Source of the DNA: Rhodobacter sp.
Lineage (GTDB): Bacteria; Pseudomonadota; Alphaproteobacteria; Rhodobacterales; Rhodobacteraceae
DNA length: 64,000 nucleotides
Direction of reading: 5' to 3'
Assembly (NCBI GenBank): GCA_027487575.1
Contig: JAIYDJ010000075.1
Coordinates: 1 to 64,000, forward strand
Part shown: piece by piece, positions 1-8,542 of the stretch
How the letters are laid out: each line of letters starts with the position of its first letter
Position numbering within the stretch: position 1 is the stretch's first letter
The notes under the pieces: model-generated
What the model saw: the letters and a program-made list of their open reading frames with translations, nothing else
Told to the model about the DNA's origin: nothing
Databases searched by the model: none
Position numbers and translations under genes: made by a program

Positions 1-975
1 CCCGACGCCGGTCAACCCGTTGATGTAGCCGTGCAACTGGGTGATGCTGTAGGACGGCAGGCGCACGATGTTGCCGGATGTGGCCGTGCTGTTGGTGGGC
101 GGGCACCAGCGGTTTCCCGGGCTCGGAAGGGCGTGGTCGGCGCTTGTCGGTGAGATCACCGTCACGGAAGTGGGCGACGTGGCGGAAGTGTAGGTTCCCT
201 GCGCGCCGCTGGTGTTGGAATAGGTGTCGGCATGGGCGGTCATCGGCATGGAGGTGGTGCGCGAAATGCCGAAGGTGGTGTAGACGCTGGCAGGCAGGTC
301 GACGCAGGTGACACCTGTCACGTTGGGATTGTCGATCAGGTTGTACTTCGCAGCAAGCGTCGTGCCCAGGTTCACCTGCCCGTTGAACGGCACCAGTGCG
401 ATGGAAATCCGGTTTTCGACGTCCGAATTCAGCACGGTCGTCACGAATTCCCGCGCGGCCGACTTCAGGTTGGTCAGGCGGTTGTTGTCGTTCATCGAAC
501 CCGACACGTCCAGAACCAACACGATTTCAACGTTGGTGATCCGCTGTTCGGCACCCGACCGGCCCGGCGCGTCCAGGTCGTTGATGCCCAGCATGTGCAT
601 GAACAGCGGTTGCGTGTCGGCGGTCGCCTGCGCGATCACCTCGCGGAAGTTGATGCCGTCGGTCACCTCGACGTCACGCAGCGTTTCGGAAATGCCCGCC
701 GCGTGGAAATAGTCGCGCACCACCGACTCCGGGTCCAGTTCCTGCGTCAGCGACGCCGCGGCCAGTGTGGACCGGTCCAGCGTGTTCTGCAGCGTCGTGC
801 GGGTTTGCTCGTATTTCATCAGGTCAACCGCGAGGCCGCCCATCATGGTCATCAGCAGGAACAGGATCAGGGCAAAGATCGTCACGGTGCCCGCCTCGTC
901 CCGGAAAGTTCCGGGACGGGGCTTCAAAAGCACCGAGGCGGAAAAGACCGCATTCTTTACAGACACACCATTCAT
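1..975 (-). CDS. TadG-like von Willebrand factor A protein (partial, 3' end outside window)
   Basis: Minus-strand reading frame open from an ATG at 975 to the window edge (325 codons visible, C-terminus missing). Residues about 31-51 form one hydrophobic segment preceded by an acidic DEAGT motif, the usual N-terminus of TadE/TadG-type pilus-assembly or Flp-associated proteins. A VWA fold follows, with MIDAS motif DVSGS at residues 156-160, so it probably binds a divalent metal and a protein partner outside the cytoplasm. It is closely similar along its whole visible length to the protein encoded at 1246-2883 (same FMHM, GAEQRI and VEIVLVLDVSGS blocks), so the two are tandem paralogues 270 bp apart on the same strand. 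The partner and substrate are not visible. TadG assignment is by architecture and general resemblance. Confidence 0.8.
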   Translation of the reverse strand, partial: MNGVSVKNAVFSASVLLKPRPGTFRDEAGTVTIFALILFLLMTMMGGLAVDLMKYEQTRTTLQNTLDRSTLAAASLTQELDPESVVRDYFHAAGISETLRDVEVTDGINFREVIAQATADTQPLFMHMLGINDLDAPGRSGAEQRITNVEIVLVLDVSGSMNDNNRLTNLKSAAREFVTTVLNSDVENRISIALVPFNGQVNLGTTLAAKYNLIDNPNVTGVTCVDLPASVYTTFGISRTTSMPMTAHADTYSNTSGAQGTYTSATSPTSVTVISPTSADHALPSPGNRWCPPTNSTATSGNIVRLPSYSITQLHGYINGLTGVG

Positions 976-1245
976 ATGCTCGTTCCTTCGGAAAGCCGCG
1001 CCGCAGATTCCCGATGGGAAAGGCGGCATTGCTGCTGGAACGAGGTACGCGCAGGCATGGGGCGAAAATGAGGCAACCGGAAGGAGGGCGCTTTCCGTCC
1101 ATTGGCAAATCAGACAGGACCGGAAACAATGTTGTCCCGCACCTGCCATTGTTTCGCCACCTCCGGAATGGCCGCGACGGTCGTTCCGAGGGGATCGGGT
1201 TGATGCGCCGGTCGCGAATCAGGCCTGCCTGCATCGGACCGCGCC

Positions 1246-2883
1246 TTACTGGGTCAGCTTGAGCTGGCTGATGTTGCTGGCGATCGTGCGGAACGCCGTC
1301 TGAATCTCGAGCCCCTGCGCGTCGAAGTAGTGCGAGGCAGAACTGGCGCATTGCGAAATCTGCGTCTGGCCGTTGGTCGGGGCTTCGAATGCTATGCCGT
1401 AAACGATCACCCCATTGTTCTTGGCCAGCGTACAGGACTGCTGCAATTGCGTGTTCATCGTCGAGACCGATGCGTACTGCGACTGGAACATGTTCATCGC
1501 GTTGCTGTAGGCCGTGTTGCGCGTCGCATTCGTGGTTCCCAGTGCCCGTGCGTAAAGCTGCCATGCGACCCAGGTCTGCCGCTGCGCCGCCCAGATGGAC
1601 TGCCAGGTCTGCTGCGTCGCACCCGAGCCTGAATCCCATGGGGCCGCCCGCCATTCGTTCCGGTGCGGCACCCAATACTGGTTGGGCGCAGGCCGGGTGG
1701 TGTGCAGGATCGAATAGTGGTTGTCCCCCGTCGACCGCCAGATCGGCGACGCGCCGGTCTTGACCGCGTCATTGGTCTTGTTGTGGGCCACGTGTTCGCC
1801 GTCGGTCATCAGGACGATCACCTTCATGGCCTCTTCGTCGCCCCAGTCGAACGGGCGGCCCGCGAACTTGGCGGGGATGGCGCCGTCGGCCACCAGTTCG
1901 GTGAACATCGCGCGCGCGCCCGGCTCGATCAGGGTGACACCCCATTTCATGCCCAGCGTGATCGACGTGTTGCCTCCCGCCGTCAGCGCGTTGATCTGTG
2001 CCTGCAACTGATCGATATCGTTCGAGGGCAAACGCACGATGTTGGCCGGATTATTGCGGCAGAACGGGGCGTTGGCGTTCATCGTTGCATAGGATGTGTC
2101 GGTGTGGGCGGTATAGCTGGTACCCCCGATCGTGCCCGAGGTCACGTCGGCAAAGGCCGCCATCGGCAGAGCCAAGGTGCGCGAGATGCCGACAGTGGCA
2201 TAGGCACTGGCGGGGATTTCCAGACAGTTCACGTCGGCCACGCCATGCAGGTGGGTGGCGTTGTACTTGCCGCGCAGGGTTGCGCCCAGATTGACCTGCG
2301 CATTGTAGGGCACGATCGAGATGGTATAGCGGTCTTCGTCGTCTTCGGCCAGCAGCGTCTCGACAAATTCGGAGGCCGCCATGCGCAGGTTGTCGATCTT
2401 GGCCCCGCTCATCGATCCCGACACGTCCAGCACCAGCACGATTTCCACGTTGCTGATCCGCTGTTCGGCCGCCGAAAGTCCCCGCGCATCGAACTCGTCG
2501 ATCCCGATCATGTGCATGAAGATCGGGTTCGTCGGCACGGTGCCCTGGGCCTGAACGTTCTTGAAGTTCAGACCCTGCTGAACCTGGATGTTCTCGACCT
2601 CGCCCGCCAGTCCCGAGCGGTCCATGCAGTCCACCACCACCGCTTCGGGGTCCAGCGAGTTGGTCAGGCTGGTGGCCATCAGCACGCAGCGGTCAAGGCT
2701 GTTCTGCAGATGCGTCCGCTTTTCCTCGTAGCGCATCAGGTCGATGGCAAAGCCGCCCATCATGGTGATCAGAAGGAACATCACCAGCCCGAAGATGATC
2801 AGCGCGCCGCCCTCGTCGCGGCGAAACCGCCGCAGAAGGCCGCAAGCCCGGGTTGCAAGGAGGGTACGTGGTCTGGTCAGCAT
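1246..2883 (-). CDS. TadG-like von Willebrand factor A protein
   Basis: 545 residues from the ATG at 2883, which has an AAGGA ribosome-binding site just upstream; the frame stays open further upstream, but that stretch is not protein-like. Residues 1-25 are Arg-rich and end in DEGGA, a single transmembrane segment covers about 27-48, and a VWA domain follows with MIDAS motif DVSGS at 153-157. The C-terminal half is rich in Trp, Asn and Gln and ends after an FDAQGLEIQTAFR block. The architecture (short cytoplasmic N-terminus, one membrane anchor, large exported VWA domain) matches TadG-type proteins, some of which act in tight-adherence pilus assembly; no other tad gene is in view, so the role is inferred only. 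It is the upstream paralogue of the partial gene at 1-975. Confidence 0.82.
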   Translation of the reverse strand: MLTRPRTLLATRACGLLRRFRRDEGGALIIFGLVMFLLITMMGGFAIDLMRYEEKRTHLQNSLDRCVLMATSLTNSLDPEAVVVDCMDRSGLAGEVENIQVQQGLNFKNVQAQGTVPTNPIFMHMIGIDEFDARGLSAAEQRISNVEIVLVLDVSGSMSGAKIDNLRMAASEFVETLLAEDDEDRYTISIVPYNAQVNLGATLRGKYNATHLHGVADVNCLEIPASAYATVGISRTLALPMAAFADVTSGTIGGTSYTAHTDTSYATMNANAPFCRNNPANIVRLPSNDIDQLQAQINALTAGGNTSITLGMKWGVTLIEPGARAMFTELVADGAIPAKFAGRPFDWGDEEAMKVIVLMTDGEHVAHNKTNDAVKTGASPIWRSTGDNHYSILHTTRPAPNQYWVPHRNEWRAAPWDSGSGATQQTWQSIWAAQRQTWVAWQLYARALGTTNATRNTAYSNAMNMFQSQYASVSTMNTQLQQSCTLAKNNGVIVYGIAFEAPTNGQTQISQCASSASHYFDAQGLEIQTAFRTIASNISQLKLTQ

Positions 2884-3289
2884 CGCAACGGTCCTTGGTA
2901 CAGGCAGGCCGGGCAAACGCGGCCTGCAAAAAGTCACCCCAACGACACCGGGCTGACCAGAAGTTGCGGCAGAATTGTGGCAATAGGGGCAAAGCACGGC
3001 TGGTGCGATGCGAACCGGAAACACTGCCCGGACGTGCGCGCGATTGTCCCGCGGCGGGCGACAGACCGGCGCGGGCGTGCCGCGGGATTGACGGGAATTC
3101 GTCGCAAATTCGAATCACCTTGGCCCTTTTCGGGTGCTCCCGCCGTTACGTTTTCGTCAGCGGTGCCGGGTGCGTCCGCAGGCACGGGGCGACACCAAAT
3201 GTCGCAGGCGGGAAAGGTTTTGCATGATAGATATTGAACATGGCGCAGGATTAGGGCCTTGTGGGGTCCGCAGATTTTGTGGGGCCCCG
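2884..3289. other. Divergent intergenic region between VWA gene and soxB
   Basis: About 400 bp without a convincing gene. The soxB frame stays open upstream through 3134, but the extra 52 codons do not look like protein, and the remaining product has exactly the family length. It must hold the promoters of the VWA gene (leftward) and the sox operon (rightward); I could not pick a -35/-10 pair I trust. A GGGGCCCC palindrome sits immediately before the soxB start (3281-3288). I see no riboswitch-like fold by eye. Confidence 0.5.
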
Positions 3290-4540
3290 ATGCGTTATTC
3301 CGGTCTGAAAGTCATCACCGAGGGGCTGTTTGGCAACAAGGGATGGAAACCCGCGTGGCGTGATCCGGCCCCCAAGGCGGAATATGATGCGATCATCATC
3401 GGGGGCGGCGGGCACGGCCTGTCGACCGCGTTCTATCTGGCCAAGAACCATGGGATGACCAACATCGCCGTCCTGGAAAAGTCGCACCTCGGGTCGGGCA
3501 GCATCGGGCGGAACACCACCATCGTGCGGGCCAACTACTTCCTGCCCGGCAACAGCGAATTCTACAGCCATTCCCTGAAGTTGTGGGAGGGGATGGAGGC
3601 CGAGCTGAACTACAACGTGATGCATTCGCAGCGCGGGCTGATCAACCTTTTCCATTCGGACGGCCAGCGCGACGCCTTCGTGCGGCGCGGCAACTCTATG
3701 ATCAATCAGGGCGACGATGCGATCCTGCTGGACCGCGAGGGCGTGCGCGAACAACTGCCTTATCTGGACTTCGAACAGACGCGGTTCCCGATCTACGGCG
3801 GGCTCTACCACCCGCGCGGCGGATCGGCGCGGCATGATGCGGTGGCCTGGGGCTATGCGCGCGGTGCCGACAGCCGGGGCGTCGACCTGATCCAGAACTG
3901 CGAGGTGACGGGCATCGACATCGAGAATGGCCGCGTGACCGGCGTGCAGACCACGCGCGGGGCGATCCGCGCGAAGAAGGTCGGGATCATCGTGGCCGGA
4001 CGGTCATCGCAGGTCGCCGCCATGGCGGGCCTGCGGCTGCCCATCGAATCCCACATCCTGCAGGCCTTCGTCAGCGAGGGGTTGAAACCCGTCATCAACC
4101 ATGTCGTGAGCTTCGGCATGGGGCACTTCTACATCAGCCAGTCCGACAAGGGCGGCCTGGTGTTCGGCGGTGATCTGGATTTCTACGCATCCTACGCGGC
4201 ACGCGGCAACCTGCCGATGGTCGAGCATGTGATGGAAGCCGGGATGACCCTGATGCCGATGATCGGCCGCGCCAAGGTGCTGCGGTCCTGGGGCGGCATC
4301 ATGGACATGACACCGGACGGATCGCCAATCATCGACAAAACGTCGGTCGACGGATTGTTCATCGACTGCGGCTGGAACTACGGCGGGTTCAAGGCCGTGC
4401 CCGCCAGCGGATGGTGCATGGCCCATCTGATGGCCACCGGGCAGACCCACGAGGTCGCCGCCAAGTACCGCCTCGACCGCTTCGCGAACGGCCATCTTCT
4501 GGATGAAGAAGGTTCCGGGTCGCAGCACAACCTGCATTGA
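3290..4540 (+). CDS. soxB: Sarcosine oxidase beta subunit
   Basis: 416 residues, the usual SoxB length, from the ATG at 3290. SoxB is the FAD/FMN-carrying oxidase subunit of heterotetrameric sarcosine oxidase, which oxidatively demethylates sarcosine to glycine with tetrahydrofolate as formaldehyde acceptor. Visible: the N-terminal RYSGLKVITEGL block typical of SoxB, a Rossmann GGGGHG motif at residues 38-43 for FAD, and a DAO-type fold ending in a DCGWNYGGFKA block. It opens the soxB-soxD-soxA-soxG operon; soxD lies 179 bp downstream, unusually far because a palindromic repeat sits between them. Identity is firm from sequence and gene order. Confidence 0.96.
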   Translation: MRYSGLKVITEGLFGNKGWKPAWRDPAPKAEYDAIIIGGGGHGLSTAFYLAKNHGMTNIAVLEKSHLGSGSIGRNTTIVRANYFLPGNSEFYSHSLKLWEGMEAELNYNVMHSQRGLINLFHSDGQRDAFVRRGNSMINQGDDAILLDREGVREQLPYLDFEQTRFPIYGGLYHPRGGSARHDAVAWGYARGADSRGVDLIQNCEVTGIDIENGRVTGVQTTRGAIRAKKVGIIVAGRSSQVAAMAGLRLPIESHILQAFVSEGLKPVINHVVSFGMGHFYISQSDKGGLVFGGDLDFYASYAARGNLPMVEHVMEAGMTLMPMIGRAKVLRSWGGIMDMTPDGSPIIDKTSVDGLFIDCGWNYGGFKAVPASGWCMAHLMATGQTHEVAAKYRLDRFANGHLLDEEGSGSQHNLH

Positions 4541-4574
4541 AGAGGCAACATGCGCCCGATGTCCCCTATGCGAG

Positions 4575-4700
4575 CCTCCCACGCCCATCCCCTCCCTTCG
4601 GGGGGGAGGGGTGCCGCCCATCCACCCGCCGCACCGACCGACCGGAGCCTGTTCTGCGCTTCCTTCCTCTTTTTTGGGGTAGGAAGAGGGTGGGGAGGCT
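4575..4700. repeat. Palindromic repeat element between soxB and soxD
   Basis: The soxB-soxD spacer contains a G/C-run hairpin, CCCTCCC-TTCG-GGGGGGAGGG (about 4590-4610), and a second pyrimidine/purine inverted pair, CTTCCT...AGGAAG (about 4660-4685). Its core CCCATCCCCTCCCT (4584-4597) recurs exactly at 50425-50438 inside the NAD(P)HX-repair gene. This is the style of short interspersed palindrome scattered through many alphaproteobacterial genomes. It could modulate mRNA stability inside the sox transcript; that is inference. Confidence 0.6.
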
Positions 4701-4719
4701 GCGGCCAAGGAAACACGCC

Positions 4720-4989
4720 ATGCTGATCAAATGCCCCCTCTGTGGCCCCCGCGACCGTCGCGAGTTCTACTACTATGGCTCGGACGACTATCTGAACCGT
4801 CCCGGCGAAGCGGCCCCGCCCTCGGCATGGGACGACTATCTGCACAACCGCGACAACCCGGCGGGGATGACCCGCGATCTGTGGTATCACGAGATGGGAT
4901 GCACGTCCTGGCTGGTCGTGACGCGCGATACCGTCACCCATGACATCCACGCCGTCGAACCGGTGGCCGAACGGGGGACGACAGCATGA
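4720..4989 (+). CDS. soxD: Sarcosine oxidase delta subunit
   Basis: 89 residues. SoxD is the small zinc-binding subunit of heterotetrameric sarcosine oxidase. The expected zinc ligands are present: Cys5 and Cys8 in the N-terminal CPLCG motif, His57 and Cys61 in the WYHEMGC motif. Start chosen at 4720 because the protein then begins MLIKCPLCG as in the family and follows an AAGGA-like site. The stop overlaps the soxA start by four bases (ATGA), implying translational coupling. Confidence 0.95.
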   Translation: MLIKCPLCGPRDRREFYYYGSDDYLNRPGEAAPPSAWDDYLHNRDNPAGMTRDLWYHEMGCTSWLVVTRDTVTHDIHAVEPVAERGTTA

Positions 4990-7904
4990 GGATCGACGGC
5001 AAGGGCCTGATCGACCGCACCCGCCCGATCAGCTTTCGTTTCGATGGGAAAAGCCTGATGGGGTGCGCGGGCGATACACTCGCCTCGGCGCTGATGGCGA
5101 ACGGGGTCAAGGTGGTGGGGCGCAGCTTCAAGTACCACCGCCCGCGCGGCATCCTGACCGCCGGGTCGGAAGAGCCGAACGCGATGGTCGAAATCCTGGA
5201 AGACGGTCAGCAGACCCCGAACACCCGCGCGACGATGCAGGAACTGTTCGAGGGGCTTTCAGCGCAAAGCCAGAACCGCTGGCCGTCCTTGCGCTGGGAC
5301 CTGCTGTCGATCAACGACTATGCCGCACCGTTCCTGTCGGCGGGCTTCTACTACAAGACCTTCATGTGGCCGCGCGCGTTCTGGGAACGGGTCTACGAGC
5401 CGATGATCCGCCGCGCGGCGGGGCTGGGGTCCCTTTCGGGGCGGCATGACGAGGCGGACTATGAAAAGGCCTATGCCTTCTGTGACCTCTTGGTCATCGG
5501 GGCCGGTCCGACGGGGCTGATGGCGGCGCTGACCGCCGCCCGCGCGGGGGCCGATGTGATCCTTGCGACGGAAGACTCGCGGTTGGGCGGGCGGCTTCTG
5601 TCGGACGAGACGCAGATCGACAACGGCGCGGGGATCGACTGGGTTGAGCAGGTCGAAGCCGAACTGCGCAGCCTGCCCAACGTGCGGATCATGTCCCGCA
5701 CCACGGTGACGGGGGCCTATGACCACGGCAGTTTCGGCGCTCTGGAACGGGTGGGCCTGCATGTTCCGCATCGCCCGCATCTGCCGCGAGAATGTTTCTG
5801 GCGGATCAGGGCGGCGCAGGCGATCCTGGCCACCGGCGCGCTGGAACGGCCCATCGCATTTCCGAACAACGACCGACCCGGCATCATGCTTGCGGGGGCG
5901 GTGCAGACCTACCTCAACCGCTATGGCACCGTGCCGGGGCAGCGGGTGACGCTGTTTGCCAACAACGACAATGCCCGCCACGTCGCGCGGCAGTTGATGG
6001 CGGCGGGGGTGACCGTCGCGGCGATACTGGACAGCCGGCCGGATGCCAGCGTGCTGGAAGATTGCCCGGTCTATCTGGGTGCCACGGTGACGGGCACCGA
6101 GGGACGCCACGGGTTGACCTCGATCGAGGTGGCGCATGCGGGCGGCACGCTGACGCTGCAAACCGACTGTCTGGCCGTGTCGGGCGGCTGGAACCCCACG
6201 CTGCACCTGACCTGCCACATGAACGGCAGACCCACCTGGCGCGAGGACATCGCGGCCTTCGTGCCGACCCCGGGTTCGGTGCCGAACCTCACCCCGGCCG
6301 GGGCTGCGAACGGCGACTTTTCCACCTGGGCCTGCCTGATCGCCGGGCGCGATGCGGCGGCGCGGGTCTTGGGAAACCTTGGCAAGACGGCGGACGACAC
6401 CGCCCTGCCGCAGGCCGAAGATGCGCCTTACCGCCTGACGCAGCTTTGGGCGGTGGATGGCAAGGCGCGGGCCTGGCTCGACTTTGCCAATGACGTCACC
6501 ACCAAGGACGTGCGGCTGTCGGCGCAAGAAGGCTTCCGCTCGGTCGAGCACATGAAGCGCTACACGACACAAGGGATGGCGCCCGATCAGGGCAAGAATT
6601 CCAACATCGGCGCGCTGGCCGTTCTGGCCGATGCGACCGGGCGTGCGATCCCCGAAACCGGCACCACGATCTACCGGCCGCCCTATTCGCCGGTTTCCAT
6701 CGCGTCGATGGGGGCAGGCGCGCGCGGCAAGGGCTTTGCCCCGCAACGCTTTCTGACCAGCCACAAGGCCAGCGTCGACCGCAACGCGCCGATGATCGAA
6801 GCCGGAATGTGGTACCGCCCCAGCTATTTCCCCAAACCCGGCGAGACGTCGTGGCAGCAGTCCTGCACCCGCGAGGTCAACATGGTCCGCTCGACGGTGG
6901 GGGTTGCCGATGTCTCGACGCTGGGCAAGATCGACCTGCAGGGCAAGGACGCCGCGCGCTTCCTCGATTTTGTCTACACCAACACCTTCTCGACCCTGCC
7001 GGTGGGCCGGGTGCGCTATGGGCTGATGCTGCGCGAGGACGGGCACGTGCTGGACGACGGCACCACGGCGCGTCTGGCCGAGCATCATTTCCTGATGACG
7101 ACCACCACCGCCGCCGCCGGTCTGGTGATGCGGCATCTGGAATTCGTGCATCAGGCGTTCTGCGCCACATGGGACGTCCGGTTCATCTCGGTCACCGAAT
7201 CCTGGGCGCAGTTCGCCGTCGCCGGGCCGAAGTCGCGCGCGCTTTTGACCTCGCTTCTCGATCATGACCCGGCGCTGCCCTTCATGGGCATGGCACCGGT
7301 CACGGTGCAGGGCGTCCAGTCGCGGCTGTTCCGCATCTCGTTCTCGGGCGAAGAGGGCTATGAGATCGCCGTGCCGACGGCCTATGGCGAAGCGCTGTTC
7401 CGCGACCTCGTGGCCCGCGCCGAAACGCTGGGAGGCGGCCCCTACGGGATGGAGGCGCTGAACGTCCTGCGGATCGAAAAGGGTTTCATCACCCATGCCG
7501 AAATCCACGGCCGCACGACGGCCTTCGACATCGGCATGGAAAAGATGGTCAGCGCCAAGAAGGATTGCATCGGCAAGGCCGCCGCAACGCGGCCCGGAAT
7601 GATCGGGCCGGACCGCCAGCAACTGGTCGGGCTGAAGCCGCTGACCGACACGCAGATCACCGCCGGCGCGCATTTGTTCGCGCCGTCAGCCAAGGCGGTT
7701 CGTGTAAACGATCTGGGCTATGTGACATCGGTGTGCCATTCGCCAACGCTGAACAGTTATCTCGGATTGGGGTTCCTGCACAACGGTCGCGCCCGGATCG
7801 GCGAGCAGGTGCGGCTGGTGGACCATCTGCGCAAGATCGACGTGCTGTGCGAGGTGCGCGACCCGGTGTTCTTCGACAAGACAGGAGAGAAACTGCGTGC
7901 CTGA
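4986..7904 (+). CDS. soxA: Sarcosine oxidase alpha subunit
   Basis: 972 residues, close to the usual SoxA length of about 1000. Layout: an N-terminal 2Fe-2S-like (Fer2_4) fold without a cluster (about 15-105, with the FKYHRPRGI block), a pyridine-nucleotide-disulphide oxidoreductase fold with Rossmann motif GAGPTG (about residue 170) that binds NAD+, and a C-terminal aminomethyltransferase (GcvT-like) domain (about 600-970) that binds tetrahydrofolate and makes 5,10-methylene-THF. It overlaps soxD by four bases and soxG by eight, so all four subunits are made from one transcript. Confidence 0.96.
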   Translation: MRIDGKGLIDRTRPISFRFDGKSLMGCAGDTLASALMANGVKVVGRSFKYHRPRGILTAGSEEPNAMVEILEDGQQTPNTRATMQELFEGLSAQSQNRWPSLRWDLLSINDYAAPFLSAGFYYKTFMWPRAFWERVYEPMIRRAAGLGSLSGRHDEADYEKAYAFCDLLVIGAGPTGLMAALTAARAGADVILATEDSRLGGRLLSDETQIDNGAGIDWVEQVEAELRSLPNVRIMSRTTVTGAYDHGSFGALERVGLHVPHRPHLPRECFWRIRAAQAILATGALERPIAFPNNDRPGIMLAGAVQTYLNRYGTVPGQRVTLFANNDNARHVARQLMAAGVTVAAILDSRPDASVLEDCPVYLGATVTGTEGRHGLTSIEVAHAGGTLTLQTDCLAVSGGWNPTLHLTCHMNGRPTWREDIAAFVPTPGSVPNLTPAGAANGDFSTWACLIAGRDAAARVLGNLGKTADDTALPQAEDAPYRLTQLWAVDGKARAWLDFANDVTTKDVRLSAQEGFRSVEHMKRYTTQGMAPDQGKNSNIGALAVLADATGRAIPETGTTIYRPPYSPVSIASMGAGARGKGFAPQRFLTSHKASVDRNAPMIEAGMWYRPSYFPKPGETSWQQSCTREVNMVRSTVGVADVSTLGKIDLQGKDAARFLDFVYTNTFSTLPVGRVRYGLMLREDGHVLDDGTTARLAEHHFLMTTTTAAAGLVMRHLEFVHQAFCATWDVRFISVTESWAQFAVAGPKSRALLTSLLDHDPALPFMGMAPVTVQGVQSRLFRISFSGEEGYEIAVPTAYGEALFRDLVARAETLGGGPYGMEALNVLRIEKGFITHAEIHGRTTAFDIGMEKMVSAKKDCIGKAAATRPGMIGPDRQQLVGLKPLTDTQITAGAHLFAPSAKAVRVNDLGYVTSVCHSPTLNSYLGLGFLHNGRARIGEQVRLVDHLRKIDVLCEVRDPVFFDKTGEKLRA

Positions 7905-8412
7905 ACTTCTCGCCAAATCCGCTCTGGGCGGTCGGACCCTGACCGTCGGGAAAACCACGCTGGCCGAAGCTTCGCTGGGACCGCTGACGTCGATCGCGCT
8001 GTTTCCCGGGCAGGGGGCGGCGGTATCCGCCGCCTTGGGTCATCCGTTTCCCGCGCCCAACACGACGTCGGGGCCGCTGATCTGGACCGGGCGTGATCAG
8101 GCCTTCCTGATGGGACAGGCCCCCGACCTGACCGGGCTTGCCGCCACCACCGACCAGACCGGAGCCTGGTCGGCGCTGCGCCTGACCGGCCCGGATGCCG
8201 AAGCGGCCCTGATGCGGCTGGTTCCGCTGGACCTGCGCCTTGCGTCCTTTCCGCCAAGCACATCAGCCCGCAGCGGGTTGAACCACATGGGACTGATCCT
8301 CGTGCGCGAGGCCGAGGGGTTCCTGGTCCTGACCTTCCGGTCGATGGCCGAAACCGCCTGGCACGAACTCGAAACCGCGCTGCAGGCACTGGCGGCAAGG
8401 GCGCATCTTTAA
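7897..8412 (+). CDS. soxG: Sarcosine oxidase gamma subunit
   Basis: 171 residues starting from GTG at 7897, inside the end of soxA, with an AGGAGAG ribosome-binding site at the right distance. SoxG is the GcvT-like, non-catalytic gamma subunit that completes the sarcosine oxidase complex. The family is weakly conserved; here the FPGQG, MGLILVREAEGF and final EALQALAARA blocks and its position after soxA identify it. It is the last gene of the operon: a palindrome follows within 60-80 bp, and no folate-handling gene (folD, purU, glyA) is attached. Confidence 0.93.
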   Translation: MPELLAKSALGGRTLTVGKTTLAEASLGPLTSIALFPGQGAAVSAALGHPFPAPNTTSGPLIWTGRDQAFLMGQAPDLTGLAATTDQTGAWSALRLTGPDAEAALMRLVPLDLRLASFPPSTSARSGLNHMGLILVREAEGFLVLTFRSMAETAWHELETALQALAARAHL

Positions 8413-8451
8413 GGCAAACCGCGCCGCCGCCGGACGCCCCCCATTTTCTGT

Positions 8452-8488
8452 CCACAAATATCCCGGGGGTCCGGGGGCTGGCCCCCGG
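8452..8488. repeat. Palindromic repeat / possible terminator after soxG
   Basis: The sequence CACAAATATCCCGGGGGTCC is followed by a perfect inverted repeat CCGGGGGC-TG-GCCCCCGG (8471-8488). Motifs of the form AAATATCCCGGGGG followed by a G/C palindrome are very common between genes in Rhodobacterales; I recognise the pattern, not a specific copy. It could end the sox transcript, although there is no T-run. Confidence 0.6.
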
Positions 8489-8542
8489 TCCGACCGCCGT
8501 CGCCCACTCGACAGTCGGCTCTTCATCCCCGATAAACGGGCC

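Noticed and set aside
1663-3237. 524-codon plus-strand open frame over the VWA gene
   Set aside because: Antisense shadow; the minus-strand VWA protein has clear domains and a paralogue.
5259-7673. 804-codon open frame antisense to soxA
   Set aside because: It is Arg/His/Gly-rich shadow sequence in GC-rich DNA, with no domain pattern; soxA on the other strand is certain.
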